The notes under the pieces: generated by a model | What the model was told of the DNA's origin: nothing | Databases searched by the model: none | What the model saw: the letters and a program-made list of their open reading frames with translations, nothing else | Assembly (NCBI GenBank): GCA_021850325.1 | Contig: JAJZMF010000042.1 | Span: forward strand, 1-64,000 | DNA length: 64,000 bases | Origin: Actinomycetes bacterium | GTDB taxonomy: Bacteria > Actinomycetota > Acidimicrobiia > Acidimicrobiales > Palsa-688 | Direction of reading: 5' to 3' | Part shown: in pieces, positions 25,248-34,473 of the stretch | How positions within the stretch are numbered: position 1 is the first letter of the stretch | How the letters are laid out: each line of letters opens with the position of its first letter | Position numbers and translations under genes: made by a program

Positions 25248-26785
25248 CGCTCTACCTCCTCAGTTGGCGCAGCCGGCTCAGTTGGCGCAGCCGGCTCAGT
25301 TGGTGCAGCCGGCTCAGTTGGCGCAGCCGGCTCACTTGGTGCAGTGGGCGCGGGCTGCCGGTCGCCCTCGTCGGCGCCACCAGTTACCGCCACCCCCATG
25401 TCGTCGGCCAGCGTGGTGATGTCACCAGCGCCGATGCTCAGGCACAGGTCGCCCGGGCGCAGGGCACGGCGCAGGTGGCCGACCAGTGCGGCCCGGTCGC
25501 CGGGCACGTAGGCGACCTCCATGCCTGGCCGGGCGTCCGAGGCGGCCCGGGCCACCAGCTCACCCGTCACCCCGTCCAGCGGTACCTCGCCGGCCGGGTA
25601 CACGTCTGTCACCACCGCCACGTCCGCCAGCGTGAGGGCGTGGCCGAGCTCGCGCCACAGGGCAGCGGTACGGCTGTAGCGGTGCGGCTGGAAGACCGCC
25701 ACCACCCGGCCCGGGCCGACCCCGCGTGCCGTGGCCAGCAGGGCCTCCACTTTCCCCGGGTTGTGGGCGTAGTCGTCCACATAGGTCACGCCGTCCCCGT
25801 TGCCCCGAAGCTCGAACCGTCGGCGTACGCCCCGGTAAGCGGCTAGGGCGCGCCGGGCCTCGTCGGCGCCGACGCCGGCTGACATCCCCATGGCCACTGC
25901 GGCCGTGGCATTGAGGACGTTGTGCAGGCCGGGAACGGGAAGCTCGAACCAGCCCAGGTCGGCGCCCCCGGGCCCGGTCAGGGCAAAGCCGGCCACGGTG
26001 CCCCCGAGCCGCAGGTCGTGGGCACGGAAGTCGGCATCCGCGGACGTCCCGTACGTGGTCACCCCCGCCCCGGCCACCGGGCCCGCCAGCAGGCCTGCCG
26101 CTCCGGGGTCGTCCAGGCACAGGACGCGCGGCCCGGGGACCTGGCGCAGGAAGCGCTCGAAGGCAGCCCTCAGGTGCTCCTCGTCGCCGTAGTAGTCGAG
26201 GTGGTCGGGTGCGACGCTGGTGACCAGCGCCCCGTGAGCAGGCAGCTCGAGGAAGGTCCCGTCGGACTCGTCCGCCTCCACCACGAGCCAGGGCCCGCTC
26301 CCCCACCGCGCGCCCCCGGGGCGGCCCGGGATCTCGCCGCCCACCAGGTACGACAGGTCCGTGCCGGTGGTGCCCATGACCTCGGCCAGCATTGCCGTCG
26401 TGGTCGTCTTGCCGTGCGTGCCGCTCACCGCCAGGCACCGGCGCTGGGCGCACACCGCGGCCAGCAGCCGGGCCCGCGACCAGACGGGCAGCCCGGCCAG
26501 ACGGGCCGCCTCGAGCTCGACGTTGTCGGCCCGCACGGCACTCGAGAAGGCGACCAGGTCCGCCCCCTGCACATTGGCCGCCGCATGCCCCACGTGCACC
26601 GTGGCTCCCATGCCGGCCAGGCGCTCGAGGACGGGGGAACGGCGTTCGTCGCTGCCCGACACCTGGTGGCCCATGGCCAGGAGCACGGTGGCGATGGCGT
26701 TCATGCCCGAGCCGCCCAGGCCCACCAGGTGGAGCCGCCACGGCCCTGTCCCGAGGTCCACCGGGCCCCCCCGTCCGGCGCTCAA
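25244..26785 (-). CDS. murC: UDP-N-acetylmuramate-L-alanine ligase, with repeat C-terminus
   Basis: Adds L-Ala to UDP-MurNAc in the cytoplasm. 513 residues from a TTG at 26785 overlapping the murG stop by 4 bases (TTGA); a GTG at 26761 is also possible. Motifs are LHLVGLGGSGMNAIA, the ATP loop SGTHGKTTTTAML, VVEADESDGTFL, DDYAHNPGKVEALL and FQPHRYSRT. The last 35 residues are a PAAPTE repeat encoded by an 18-bp tandem repeat, absent from usual MurC. The same frame stays open far into murG, but that is not a real extension. murB, often next to murC, is not here. Confidence 0.95.
   Translation of the reverse strand: MSAGRGGPVDLGTGPWRLHLVGLGGSGMNAIATVLLAMGHQVSGSDERRSPVLERLAGMGATVHVGHAAANVQGADLVAFSSAVRADNVELEAARLAGLPVWSRARLLAAVCAQRRCLAVSGTHGKTTTTAMLAEVMGTTGTDLSYLVGGEIPGRPGGARWGSGPWLVVEADESDGTFLELPAHGALVTSVAPDHLDYYGDEEHLRAAFERFLRQVPGPRVLCLDDPGAAGLLAGPVAGAGVTTYGTSADADFRAHDLRLGGTVAGFALTGPGGADLGWFELPVPGLHNVLNATAAVAMGMSAGVGADEARRALAAYRGVRRRFELRGNGDGVTYVDDYAHNPGKVEALLATARGVGPGRVVAVFQPHRYSRTAALWRELGHALTLADVAVVTDVYPAGEVPLDGVTGELVARAASDARPGMEVAYVPGDRAALVGHLRRALRPGDLCLSIGAGDITTLADDMGVAVTGGADEGDRQPAPTAPSEPAAPTEPAAPTEPAAPTEPAAPTEEVER
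25261..25350 (-). repeat. 18-bp tandem repeat at the 3' end of murC
   Basis: Four near-identical units of CAGTTGGCGCAGCCGGCT start at 25261, 25279, 25297 and 25315; a diverged fifth ends at 25350. Read on the minus strand they encode repeated SEPAAPTEPAAPT. One base differs between unit 3 and the rest, indicating recent duplication. Copy number may vary between strains. Confidence 0.9.
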
Positions 26786-27933
26786 CGTCCCTCCCGGGGC
26801 ATGGGCCGGCGGGCATGACGCTGGACGAGGTCCGCCACCTCGGAAGTGGCGCCCGGCCGTCCCAGGCCCTTCGCGGCGCGGCCCATCTCCTCCAACCGGG
26901 CGGGGGCCCCGAGCAGCGCTTCCAGCTCGGACGCCAGGCGCCCCCCGTCCAGTTCGTCGTCGTTCACCACCACCGCGCCACCTGCCCCCGCAACGGTGCG
27001 GGCGTTGGCCCCCTGGTGGTCTCCCGGCGCCCCGGGCAGGGGCACCAGTAGCGAGGGCACCCCGGCCAGCGCCAGTTCGGCCACCGTGTTGGCCCCCGCC
27101 CGCTGTACGGCCACATCGGCGGCGGCGTAGAGGGACGCCATGTCCTCCTCGTACTCCACCTGCTGGTAGCACATGGCCCCGGGCGCGGGGCGGGCGGCGC
27201 TGACCCAGGGCCAGTCCCGCCGCCCCACCACGTGGCGCAGGGCGACATCCGCACGGTCCGACCAGGCGGCGGCCAGTTCGAGGGTGGCTTGGTTGATGCG
27301 GCGCGCCCCCAGGGAGCCACCGGAGACCACGACCACCCGGCCTCGCTCTGGCAGGTCGAGGCGCAGACGGGCCCGCCTGCGGCCCTCGGGGCTGCGGTCG
27401 AGGTCGGCCATGGACGAGCGCACCGGGACTCCGGTGTGGACGGCGCGGGGCACGGCCACGCCCGGGGCGCCGACCGCCGTGGCACGGGCCAGGCGGGCGG
27501 CCAAACGGTTCACAGCACCGGGCACGGCGTCCACGTTCACGACCACCAGGGGGCAACGCCACAGCACGGCGGCCAGGACGCAGGGCAGGCTGGCATAGCC
27601 CCCCAGGGCCATCACCACGGCGGGCCGCCAACGGGCAAAAAGGGCGAGCGCCTCCCCGACCGCCAGAGCCGTGCCGGCGAGCGCCCCCAGGTTGGCGGCC
27701 CAGGCGTCGGCCGACAACGAACGCCGCAGGCCCCGGCCGGGCAGGAACGTGGCCGGGAAGCCCTCCAGCGCCCTGGTACGTGCCTCCAGGCCCCGCCGGG
27801 CCCCCACGAAGTGCACGGCCGATGGCGGGCACCCCCGGCTCACGAGCTCCCGGGCCACGGCCAGGCCCGGGTAGAGGTGCCCACCCGTGCCGCCGCCGGC
27901 CACCACCAGCCATGGCCGGGCCGATGACCTCAT
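26782..27933 (-). CDS. murG: UDP-GlcNAc:lipid I GlcNAc transferase
   Basis: Peripheral membrane GT28 glycosyltransferase making lipid II. 383 residues from the ATG at 27933, 4 bp after the ftsW stop. The N-terminal AGGGTGGHLYPGLAVA loop, SGGSLGARRINQ, EYEEDMASLYAAADVAVQRAGANTVAELAL and LPGAPGDHQGANA are conserved donor and lipid-binding parts. Upstream in-frame codons to 27981 overlap ftsW and are not used. Confidence 0.96.
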   Translation of the reverse strand: MRSSARPWLVVAGGGTGGHLYPGLAVARELVSRGCPPSAVHFVGARRGLEARTRALEGFPATFLPGRGLRRSLSADAWAANLGALAGTALAVGEALALFARWRPAVVMALGGYASLPCVLAAVLWRCPLVVVNVDAVPGAVNRLAARLARATAVGAPGVAVPRAVHTGVPVRSSMADLDRSPEGRRRARLRLDLPERGRVVVVSGGSLGARRINQATLELAAAWSDRADVALRHVVGRRDWPWVSAARPAPGAMCYQQVEYEEDMASLYAAADVAVQRAGANTVAELALAGVPSLLVPLPGAPGDHQGANARTVAGAGGAVVVNDDELDGGRLASELEALLGAPARLEEMGRAAKGLGRPGATSEVADLVQRHARRPMPREGR

Positions 27934-27937
27934 CGGC

Positions 27938-29188
27938 TCACGCCCGGGCCGCCGTCGCCGCCCCGCTACGGCCTGGGGCATGGCGGGCGATGTTGGCCAG
28001 GAGCCCGGTGGCGAACAGGACGATCACCAGGGATGTGCCGCCATAGGAGACGAAGGGCAGCGGCACCCCGGTGACGGGCAGGACGTCGGCCACAGCGCCG
28101 ATGTTGATCACGGCTTGAGCCGAGAGCCAGGCCGTCACCCCGGCTGCCACCAGGCTCTCGAAGGTCGTGCCGGCCGAGAGCGCCACCCTGGTCCCCACCA
28201 GCGCCAGGGCTACGAAGAGGCCGACGACGACCAGGCTGCCCATGAAACCCGCCTCCTGGCCGATCACGGCGAATATGAAGTCCGTGTACTGGTTGGGCAG
28301 GTAGCCCCAGCTGGCCAGGCTCTGGCCCAGGCCAGCACCGGTCCAATGGCCGGCGCCCAGGGCGATGAGGCCCTGGGCCGACTGGTAGCCCGTCGAGTTG
28401 GCGTGGGCGAACGGGTTTATGAACGAGGTCAGGCGGGCCGCCCGGTAACGAGCCGTCATGGCGAGGACCAGGGCCAGGGCCCCACCAACGGCGCCCAGGC
28501 TCGACATGGCCCGTACGGGCATCCCGGCCGTGAACAGGACGGCGGCCGCTATGCAGCTGATGACGACGGCTGTGCCCATGTCGGGCTGCTTCATGATGAG
28601 GGCCACGAACACCAGCGTGGTCAGGATGACCGGCAGGGACCGGTAGGTCCAGTCACGCCTGCCCTCACGCCGGGCCAGGACATCGGCCGCAAACAGGACC
28701 AGCGCCAGCTTGGCAAGTTCGGACGGCTGGAACTGGACCGGGCCCCGCCCCAGCCAGCGCGAGGCACCGCCTGCGCTCCGGCCCGCCACCAGCACGGCCA
28801 TCAGGGCCAGCGCGGAGAGCACGGCGAGGGGCCGGGCCAACCTTTGCCACCGGGCCATCGAGGCCCGCAGGGCCACGAAGAAGGCACCCACGCCCAGTAC
28901 CAGGTAGAGCACCTGGCGCTCGAAGAACGACCAGGGAGTCCCGTAGGCACGCAGGCTGGCTACTGCAGATGCCGAGAGCACCATCACCAGACCGGCAGTG
29001 CAGAGCACTCCCACCACCACCAGCAGGACCAGGTAGGTGCTGTTGTGCGCCCGCTCGGCGGTGCCGGCCCGGCCCACCGCCCGGGCCTTCGGGCCGGCCG
29101 CTGCCCCGGCCCGTCCGGCCTCGGCCGGCTTCCTGCCGGTCCCGGCCGAACGCCCCAGCTTGCCCAGCACAGTTGTGACCGCAGTCAT
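27938..29188 (-). CDS. ftsW: FtsW, SEDS-family septal peptidoglycan polymerase
   Basis: Lipid II polymerase of the divisome working with the class B PBP FtsI. 416 residues; about 55 N-terminal cytoplasmic residues, then about ten membrane segments. Conserved stretches are LGRGPVQFQPSELAKLALVLF, MKQPDMGTAVVI, YQSAQGLIALGAGHWTGAGLGQS and LPFVSYGGTSLV. It is separated by 67 bp from mraY; the murD gene normally in this gap is missing. Confidence 0.95.
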   Translation of the reverse strand: MTAVTTVLGKLGRSAGTGRKPAEAGRAGAAAGPKARAVGRAGTAERAHNSTYLVLLVVVGVLCTAGLVMVLSASAVASLRAYGTPWSFFERQVLYLVLGVGAFFVALRASMARWQRLARPLAVLSALALMAVLVAGRSAGGASRWLGRGPVQFQPSELAKLALVLFAADVLARREGRRDWTYRSLPVILTTLVFVALIMKQPDMGTAVVISCIAAAVLFTAGMPVRAMSSLGAVGGALALVLAMTARYRAARLTSFINPFAHANSTGYQSAQGLIALGAGHWTGAGLGQSLASWGYLPNQYTDFIFAVIGQEAGFMGSLVVVGLFVALALVGTRVALSAGTTFESLVAAGVTAWLSAQAVINIGAVADVLPVTGVPLPFVSYGGTSLVIVLFATGLLANIARHAPGRSGAATAARA

Positions 29189-29255
29189 CTCGGGCCAACC
29201 TCCGCTCTCGTGGCGCGCCCGGCAACCGGCGCGTTGACCGTACGCCGGGGGGCGG

Positions 29256-30284
29256 TCAACCCGTGCCCCCGTGCGCCAGGAAGTCGGCGTAGAACACGCC
29301 GAGCGACAGGGCGGTGAAAAGCCCCGCCAGTATCCAGAACCTGACTATCACCGTCGTCTCCGGCCAGCCTGTCAGCTCGAAGTGGTGGTGCACCGGTGCC
29401 ATGCGGAACACCCGCCGACCGAACATGCGGAAGCTGGCCACCTGCACGATGACCGAAACGGTCTCCAGCACGTACAGCCCACCGATGATCGGGAGCAGCA
29501 GGTCCACGTTCTCCAGCAAGGCCAGGACGGCAACCGCCGCCCCTATCCCCAGGGAACCGGTGTCGCCCATGAAGATGCGGGCGGGTGCCGCGTTCCACCA
29601 CAGGAACCCGGCGCAGGCCCCGATCATGGCCGCCGACATGACCGCCTCGTCCAGGGCGGCCGGGTTGCGGTAGAGGGCGACGTGACGCAGCTGGTAGAAG
29701 CCGATCACCGTAAAGGCGACGAACGTGAAGGCCGAAGAACCCGATGCCAGCCCGTCCAGGCCGTCCGTGAGGTTGACGGCATTGGTGCTGCCCACGATGA
29801 ACAGCACGGCCATGACCACCCACCCCACCTTGCCCAGTTGCAGGCCCAGGGAGTCGAACCGGGTGAACGACAGGTGCGTGTCGACCTTGAGCCAGGTGAC
29901 GGCCACCACGGCGAAGGCCAGGGCGACCGCCAGTTGGCCGAGGATCTTGGCCCGCTTGTTGAGGCCCAGGCTCCGCTGGCGCGTGACCTTGAGCCAGTCG
30001 TCGAGGAACCCCACCAGAGCGGCGGCGCAGATGGTCAGCATCCCGGCCAGCCCGCGTGTGGTGAAGGCGTTGGCGACATGGGCAACGCCGTAGCCCACCA
30101 CCCCGGCGAGCATGATGGCCAGGCCCCCCATGGTGGGGGTACCGGCCTTGGAGAAGTGCCCGGCCGGGCCGTCCTCCCTTATCTGCTGGCCGATGCCGCG
30201 CACGCGCAGCTCGGAGATCAGCAGCGGGGTGAACAGGATGGCCACCAGGAGCCCTGCCCCCCCGGCGATGAGGAGGGAGATCAC
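29256..30284 (-). CDS. mraY: Phospho-N-acetylmuramoyl-pentapeptide transferase
   Basis: Makes lipid I from UDP-MurNAc-pentapeptide and undecaprenyl phosphate. 342 residues, ten membrane segments. Key motifs: AGTPTMGGLAIM, the aspartates of GFLDDWLK, NAVNLTDGLDGLASG, and the PVHHHFELTGW histidine cluster. I choose the GTG at 30284, which overlaps the murE stop (GTGA) and lies 7 nt after GGAGG; a TTG 5 codons upstream is the open-frame start. murF is absent between murE and this gene. Confidence 0.96.
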   Translation of the reverse strand: MISLLIAGGAGLLVAILFTPLLISELRVRGIGQQIREDGPAGHFSKAGTPTMGGLAIMLAGVVGYGVAHVANAFTTRGLAGMLTICAAALVGFLDDWLKVTRQRSLGLNKRAKILGQLAVALAFAVVAVTWLKVDTHLSFTRFDSLGLQLGKVGWVVMAVLFIVGSTNAVNLTDGLDGLASGSSAFTFVAFTVIGFYQLRHVALYRNPAALDEAVMSAAMIGACAGFLWWNAAPARIFMGDTGSLGIGAAVAVLALLENVDLLLPIIGGLYVLETVSVIVQVASFRMFGRRVFRMAPVHHHFELTGWPETTVIVRFWILAGLFTALSLGVFYADFLAHGGTG

Positions 30285-31738
30285 TCCGCTACCTCCCAAT
30301 GGCCGTCCGCGCCCAGCTGCCCGAGAGCCCGGTGGGCGACCTCGGCGTCATCGAAGTGCTCCACGTGGCCCCCGAAGTCCTGGCCGGTCTCGTGGCCCTT
30401 ACCAGCGATCACCACGACGTCGCCCGGCCGGGCGAGAGCCAGGGCGCCGCTGATGGCCTTGGCCCGGTCCAGCTCGACCAGGGGCTCCCCGCGCACGCTC
30501 CCACCCACCACCTCCTCGACGATGGACAACGGCTTCTCGCTACGAGGGTTGTCCGAGGTCACCACCACGACGTCCGCCAGTTCGCTGGCGACCCGCCCCA
30601 TGAGCGGGCGCTTGCCCCGGTCACGGTCGCCGCCGGCGCCGAAGACCACGATAACCCGGCCACCCGGAGGCCGCGTCAGCTCCCGGGCAGCCCGCAACGC
30701 CTCCGCCAGCGCCGCCGGCGTATGGGCGAAGTCCACCACCACGCTGAACGGCTGGCCGGCCTCCACAGGCTCGAAACGCCCCTTGACCGGGGCGACCGAA
30801 GCCAGGCCGGGCAGTACGGCGTCCCAGCCCAGGCCGAGCTCTCTGGCTGTCGTCGCTGCGGCTACGGCGTTCGTCACGTTGAAGCGCCCGGGGACGTTCA
30901 GTTCGACCCGCTCTCCGTTCCAGGTGAAGGAGGCGCTGCGCCGGCCCAGGACCACGTCGCTGGCATCGTCCGGGCTGTAGGTGACCAGGCGTACCGGCCC
31001 ACCCTGCAGCCTCTCGACGAGCCTCGCCCCCCAGGGGCCGGCCCTGTTCACCACGGCCAGGCCGGTGTAGGCCCTGGTGAACAGCAACGCCTTCGCCTCG
31101 AAGTAGGACTCCATGGTCCTGTGGTAGTCCAGGTGGTCCTGGCTGAGGTTGGTGAACACGGCAGCCGCGAACTCGGTGCCCGCCGCCCTCCCCTGGGCGA
31201 GAGCGTGGGAGGAGACCTCCATGGTCACCGCCTGCACCCCGATGGCACGCAGGTCGGCCAGGCGCCGCTGCAGCTCTGGTGCCTCCGGGGTGGTCCGGGT
31301 GCCCGTGAGGGTCCCCACGACACCCGTCTGCCGTCCCGCTGCCATGAACACTGCCGCCAAGAGGGCGCAGGTCGTGGTCTTGCCGTTGGTACCCGTGACC
31401 CCCACCACGGTCATCGCCCGGGCCGGGTGCTGCCAGAAGGCCGCGCTGAGCGGCCCCAGGACCGCTCTCACCGAGGGGACGACCAGCTGGGGCACCGCCA
31501 GGTCGAGCGGCCGTTGGCAGACCAGGACCGAGGCGCCCCTGCGCACCGCCTCGGCTGCAAAGTCGTGGCCGTCCGCCCGGCTCCCGGGCACGCAGGCGAA
31601 CATGGCCCCGGCCGTCACCTCAGAGGAGGCCATGACCAGGTCCGTCACCTCCGGGCCCGCACCGGCCAGGGCCGGGCCGGCCAGTTGGTAGCGCTCCAGC
31701 CCGGCCTCGCTGACCAGGGCCCTCAGACGCACGCTCAT
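30281..31738 (-). CDS. murE: UDP-MurNAc-tripeptide synthetase, meso-DAP type
   Basis: Adds the third amino acid of the stem peptide. 485 residues from the ATG at 31738 (an in-frame TTG lies 3 codons earlier). Motifs: VVGVTGTNGKTTTCALLA for ATP, FTNLSQDHLDYH, VVDFAHTPAALAEAL and, near residue 395, DNPRSEKP. The DNPR form is the known marker for meso-diaminopimelate specificity. It is followed by mraY, not by murF. Confidence 0.96.
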   Translation of the reverse strand: MSVRLRALVSEAGLERYQLAGPALAGAGPEVTDLVMASSEVTAGAMFACVPGSRADGHDFAAEAVRRGASVLVCQRPLDLAVPQLVVPSVRAVLGPLSAAFWQHPARAMTVVGVTGTNGKTTTCALLAAVFMAAGRQTGVVGTLTGTRTTPEAPELQRRLADLRAIGVQAVTMEVSSHALAQGRAAGTEFAAAVFTNLSQDHLDYHRTMESYFEAKALLFTRAYTGLAVVNRAGPWGARLVERLQGGPVRLVTYSPDDASDVVLGRRSASFTWNGERVELNVPGRFNVTNAVAAATTARELGLGWDAVLPGLASVAPVKGRFEPVEAGQPFSVVVDFAHTPAALAEALRAARELTRPPGGRVIVVFGAGGDRDRGKRPLMGRVASELADVVVVTSDNPRSEKPLSIVEEVVGGSVRGEPLVELDRAKAISGALALARPGDVVVIAGKGHETGQDFGGHVEHFDDAEVAHRALGQLGADGHWEVAE

Positions 31739-31759
31739 TGTGCTCAAGCTTCCCTGAAC

Positions 31760-33913
31760 CTAGTGGCCCGGGCCGCCAGACGTGGTCGAGGTGGTCGCGC
31801 CGGTGGCGGCCCCGGGCGCCGCGGTGGTCGGCGGGGCACCGGGCCCCGTGGTGCCGGTCGTGGACGTCGTCGCAACCTTCCCACCGCTACGGCTGTTGGT
31901 GCTGCCAGGCCCGTGCGCCGGTGCGCCGGTGACGCTGACCCGCACGACGGGTGTGCCCGACAGTCCGGGCAGAGCAGGGCCGGCCGCCTCACCCTCACCG
32001 CCGTACGGGCTGGCCAGAGCCACCCCGGGGAGGGGGGGCTCGGGCTTGTGGGGCGGGACCCCGAGCTGCTGCAGGGCGTCCCGGGCCAGCATGGCGAAAA
32101 CCGGGGCCGACGCTTCGGCACCGTACTGATGGGTACCCTCGACCACGACCATCACCGTCACGGCAGGGTCTTCAGCGGGCACGAAGCCGGCGAAACTGGA
32201 GACGAAGTCCCCTGCGATGTAGCCCCCCTTGGGCGAAGGCACGAGCGCGGTCCCCGTCTTGCCCGCCACCGTGTACGGCGAGAGGTCCGCCGCCCCACCC
32301 GTGCCCACCTTGACAACCCCTTCGAGCATCTGGGTCATCTCTCGGGCGACGACCGGGCTCACCACCCGGTGGGGTTTGGGTACGGGGAAGAGGTGCTCGC
32401 GGCCCTGGGCGTCGACGTAGCCGTCGACCAGTCGGGCCGGGACGGCAACGCCGCCGTTGGCGATGGTGTTGTAGGCGTCGAGCATCTGCACGGCCGTGAC
32501 CGCGACCCCCTGGCCGATGGGGATGGTGGCGATGGAGGTACCGGACCACTGCGCCGGCCCGGGGACCAGGCCGGCCGATTCCCCGGGGAACTGGACGTTG
32601 CTCACCTGGCCTATGCCAAAGGCGCGCACGTAGTCCAGCAGCTTGGGGAGCCCGAGCTTCTGGGCGATCTCGACCGTGCCGATGTCCGAGGAGTGGGCGA
32701 GGATGCTGGCCGGCGACCAGTACAGGGTCGGGTGCGGCCAGGCGTCCCCGATGATGGTGCCCGCCACGTTGTAGGTGCCGGGCACGTTGAACATCTCGCT
32801 GGGCGTGATGGCTCCCGACTGCAGGGCAGCCGACAGGGTCACGAGCTTCTCGACCGAACCGGGCTCGTACACCGTTGTGAACGCCGTGGCCGTCGGCGCC
32901 TCCACCGGTTGCACGGACTTGACCTGTTGCGAGGTCGGGGCACGGCCCGCCCCCCCCTGGGACGGGGCGCCCGGGGACGAGCCCTGGGGCACGAACCACA
33001 CCGGCAGGGCCGGGGGCTCCTGCATGGTCACGGGATCGGAACGGCTGGGCGTCACCAGTTCGGCCGCGGCCAGGAGCTCACCCGTGCGCGAGTCCATGAT
33101 CAGGGCTATCCCGCTGCGCCCCTGGGCAGCCACCAGCGCCCGGGCCAGGGCCTGCTCCGCATCGAACTGCAAGGGTTTGTCGAGCGTGAGCACCAGGTCG
33201 TCGCCACGCACGGGGGCCTGGTACTGGTGCACGCCGCCGGGGATCATCCCACCGGCCGGGTCCATGTCCTCCACCAGCTTGCCCGGCCTGCCCTCGAGCA
33301 ACCGGTTGTACTTGTACTCGAGGCCCGAAAGGCCCTGGCCACTGGTGCCCACCACACCGATGAGCGGCAGTGCGAGCTGGCCGGCGGGCAGGAAGCGCTT
33401 GGGCTCCTGCATGGTGTACACGCCAGGCAACAGGCCCGACGCCAGGAGCGAGCTCACCTTGGCGGCAGCCGCGTCGGGGATGGTGTGGGCCAGGTACACG
33501 AAACCGCTGGCCTCGCTCAGGTCGTTCTGCAGGACCGGTTCGGGCACGCCCAAGGGGCCGCTCAGGTACTGGGCCTCGGCCCGGGGGTCGGTCACCTGGT
33601 AGTCGTCGGCGTACACGGTGGTGAGGGGCACCGACATGGCCAGCGGGTTCCCGTTGCGGTCCAGGATGGAACCACGCTCACCCAGGAAGGAGATCTCATG
33701 GACGTACTCGTTGCGAGCGGCCTGCGCGTAGCGCGCCGCGTCCACTCCCTGCACGAAGAACAACCTGGTGAGCACTCCCCCCAGGCACGCCGTCATCACG
33801 GCTGCTGAAGCCAGGTAGCGGCGACGGTTGCGTTCGGGTGGAGCGGGTCGCCCCCCTCGACGCGTGCCTGCGGTGCTGCGTCGTGCGCCGCCGCCACGGG
33901 CACGGTCGGTCAT
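31760..33913 (-). CDS. ftsI: FtsI/PBP2-type class B penicillin-binding protein
   Basis: Septal transpeptidase. 717 residues: cytoplasmic basic N-terminus, one membrane segment (about 35-57), pedestal/dimerisation domain, transpeptidase domain, and a C-terminal Thr/Gly/Pro-rich tail of 60 residues. Active-site motifs are SVEK in YEPGSVEKLVTL (SxxK) and KTG in VAGKTGTALV. The second motif, SxN in most homologues, reads SSD in LAHSSDIGTVEIA. A PASTA domain is not seen. The ATG overlaps the ftsL-like stop by 4 bases. Confidence 0.94.
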   Translation of the reverse strand: MTDRARGGGARRSTAGTRRGGRPAPPERNRRRYLASAAVMTACLGGVLTRLFFVQGVDAARYAQAARNEYVHEISFLGERGSILDRNGNPLAMSVPLTTVYADDYQVTDPRAEAQYLSGPLGVPEPVLQNDLSEASGFVYLAHTIPDAAAAKVSSLLASGLLPGVYTMQEPKRFLPAGQLALPLIGVVGTSGQGLSGLEYKYNRLLEGRPGKLVEDMDPAGGMIPGGVHQYQAPVRGDDLVLTLDKPLQFDAEQALARALVAAQGRSGIALIMDSRTGELLAAAELVTPSRSDPVTMQEPPALPVWFVPQGSSPGAPSQGGAGRAPTSQQVKSVQPVEAPTATAFTTVYEPGSVEKLVTLSAALQSGAITPSEMFNVPGTYNVAGTIIGDAWPHPTLYWSPASILAHSSDIGTVEIAQKLGLPKLLDYVRAFGIGQVSNVQFPGESAGLVPGPAQWSGTSIATIPIGQGVAVTAVQMLDAYNTIANGGVAVPARLVDGYVDAQGREHLFPVPKPHRVVSPVVAREMTQMLEGVVKVGTGGAADLSPYTVAGKTGTALVPSPKGGYIAGDFVSSFAGFVPAEDPAVTVMVVVEGTHQYGAEASAPVFAMLARDALQQLGVPPHKPEPPLPGVALASPYGGEGEAAGPALPGLSGTPVVRVSVTGAPAHGPGSTNSRSGGKVATTSTTGTTGPGAPPTTAAPGAATGATTSTTSGGPGH

Positions 33914-34473
33914 GGGTTACCGCTCAGGTACGGCTTGACCGACGGCCAGTCGGCCGCACCCGGGGGTGCGGTCACCGTGGGCCCGTGCGCGGTCAGCGGG
34001 CTGCCGAACGAGGGCCCATTCGACGACAGCCCGGCTGAGGCCCCGCTGCCCGCGCCCTGGGGCGCAGGCAGATAGGTCACCGAACCCGGTTGCTGCATCC
34101 CGAGCACGCCCTCTGCGATCGAGACGATGCGGGCCGGGGACTCCAACTGGGCGACGCTGAGACGCAACTTCTCGTACTGCGCCTGGTCCTGGCCCGCCTG
34201 CTGCTGCAGACGGTCCAGGCGGAACTGCGCCTGGGCGATGAGCACGTGCAGCACCACCAGAGCCAGGGCAAGGCCGGCAACAACCGACAGCCCCGCCCAC
34301 AGAGCCATGTAGCGGCGGTTGAAGTGCGGCCGCCGGGAGGGGACGACGAGGTGCAGGTGCGGCTCCGCCCGTGGCGACGGTTCGGGGCGTGCGCCGTTGG
34401 CGGGCGCAGGCGAACCGGCACCCGCCGGTTGGCGCAGGGCACCCTCCGGGCCCCGACGCGGCTCTGCGGGCAT
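33910..34473 (-). CDS. FtsL-like bitopic division protein
   Basis: 187 residues from the ATG at 34473, overlapping the rsmH stop by one base (TGATG). Pro/Arg-rich cytoplasmic tail (1-52), one membrane segment (about 57-80), then a short coiled coil (RLDRLQQQAGQDQAQYEKLR) and the SPARIVSIAEGVLGMQQPGSVTYLPAP segment that is characteristic of FtsL. A Gly/Ser/Pro-rich tail follows. Position between rsmH and ftsI is the canonical ftsL position, which decides the call. Confidence 0.85.
   Translation of the reverse strand: MPAEPRRGPEGALRQPAGAGSPAPANGARPEPSPRAEPHLHLVVPSRRPHFNRRYMALWAGLSVVAGLALALVVLHVLIAQAQFRLDRLQQQAGQDQAQYEKLRLSVAQLESPARIVSIAEGVLGMQQPGSVTYLPAPQGAGSGASAGLSSNGPSFGSPLTAHGPTVTAPPGAADWPSVKPYLSGNP

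Noticed and set aside
25244-27913. An 889-codon minus-strand frame that looks like a fusion of an unknown N-terminus to MurC
   Set aside because: The first 370 codons are murG in another frame; MurG motifs are intact in the correct frame and MurC starts at 26785 or 26761.
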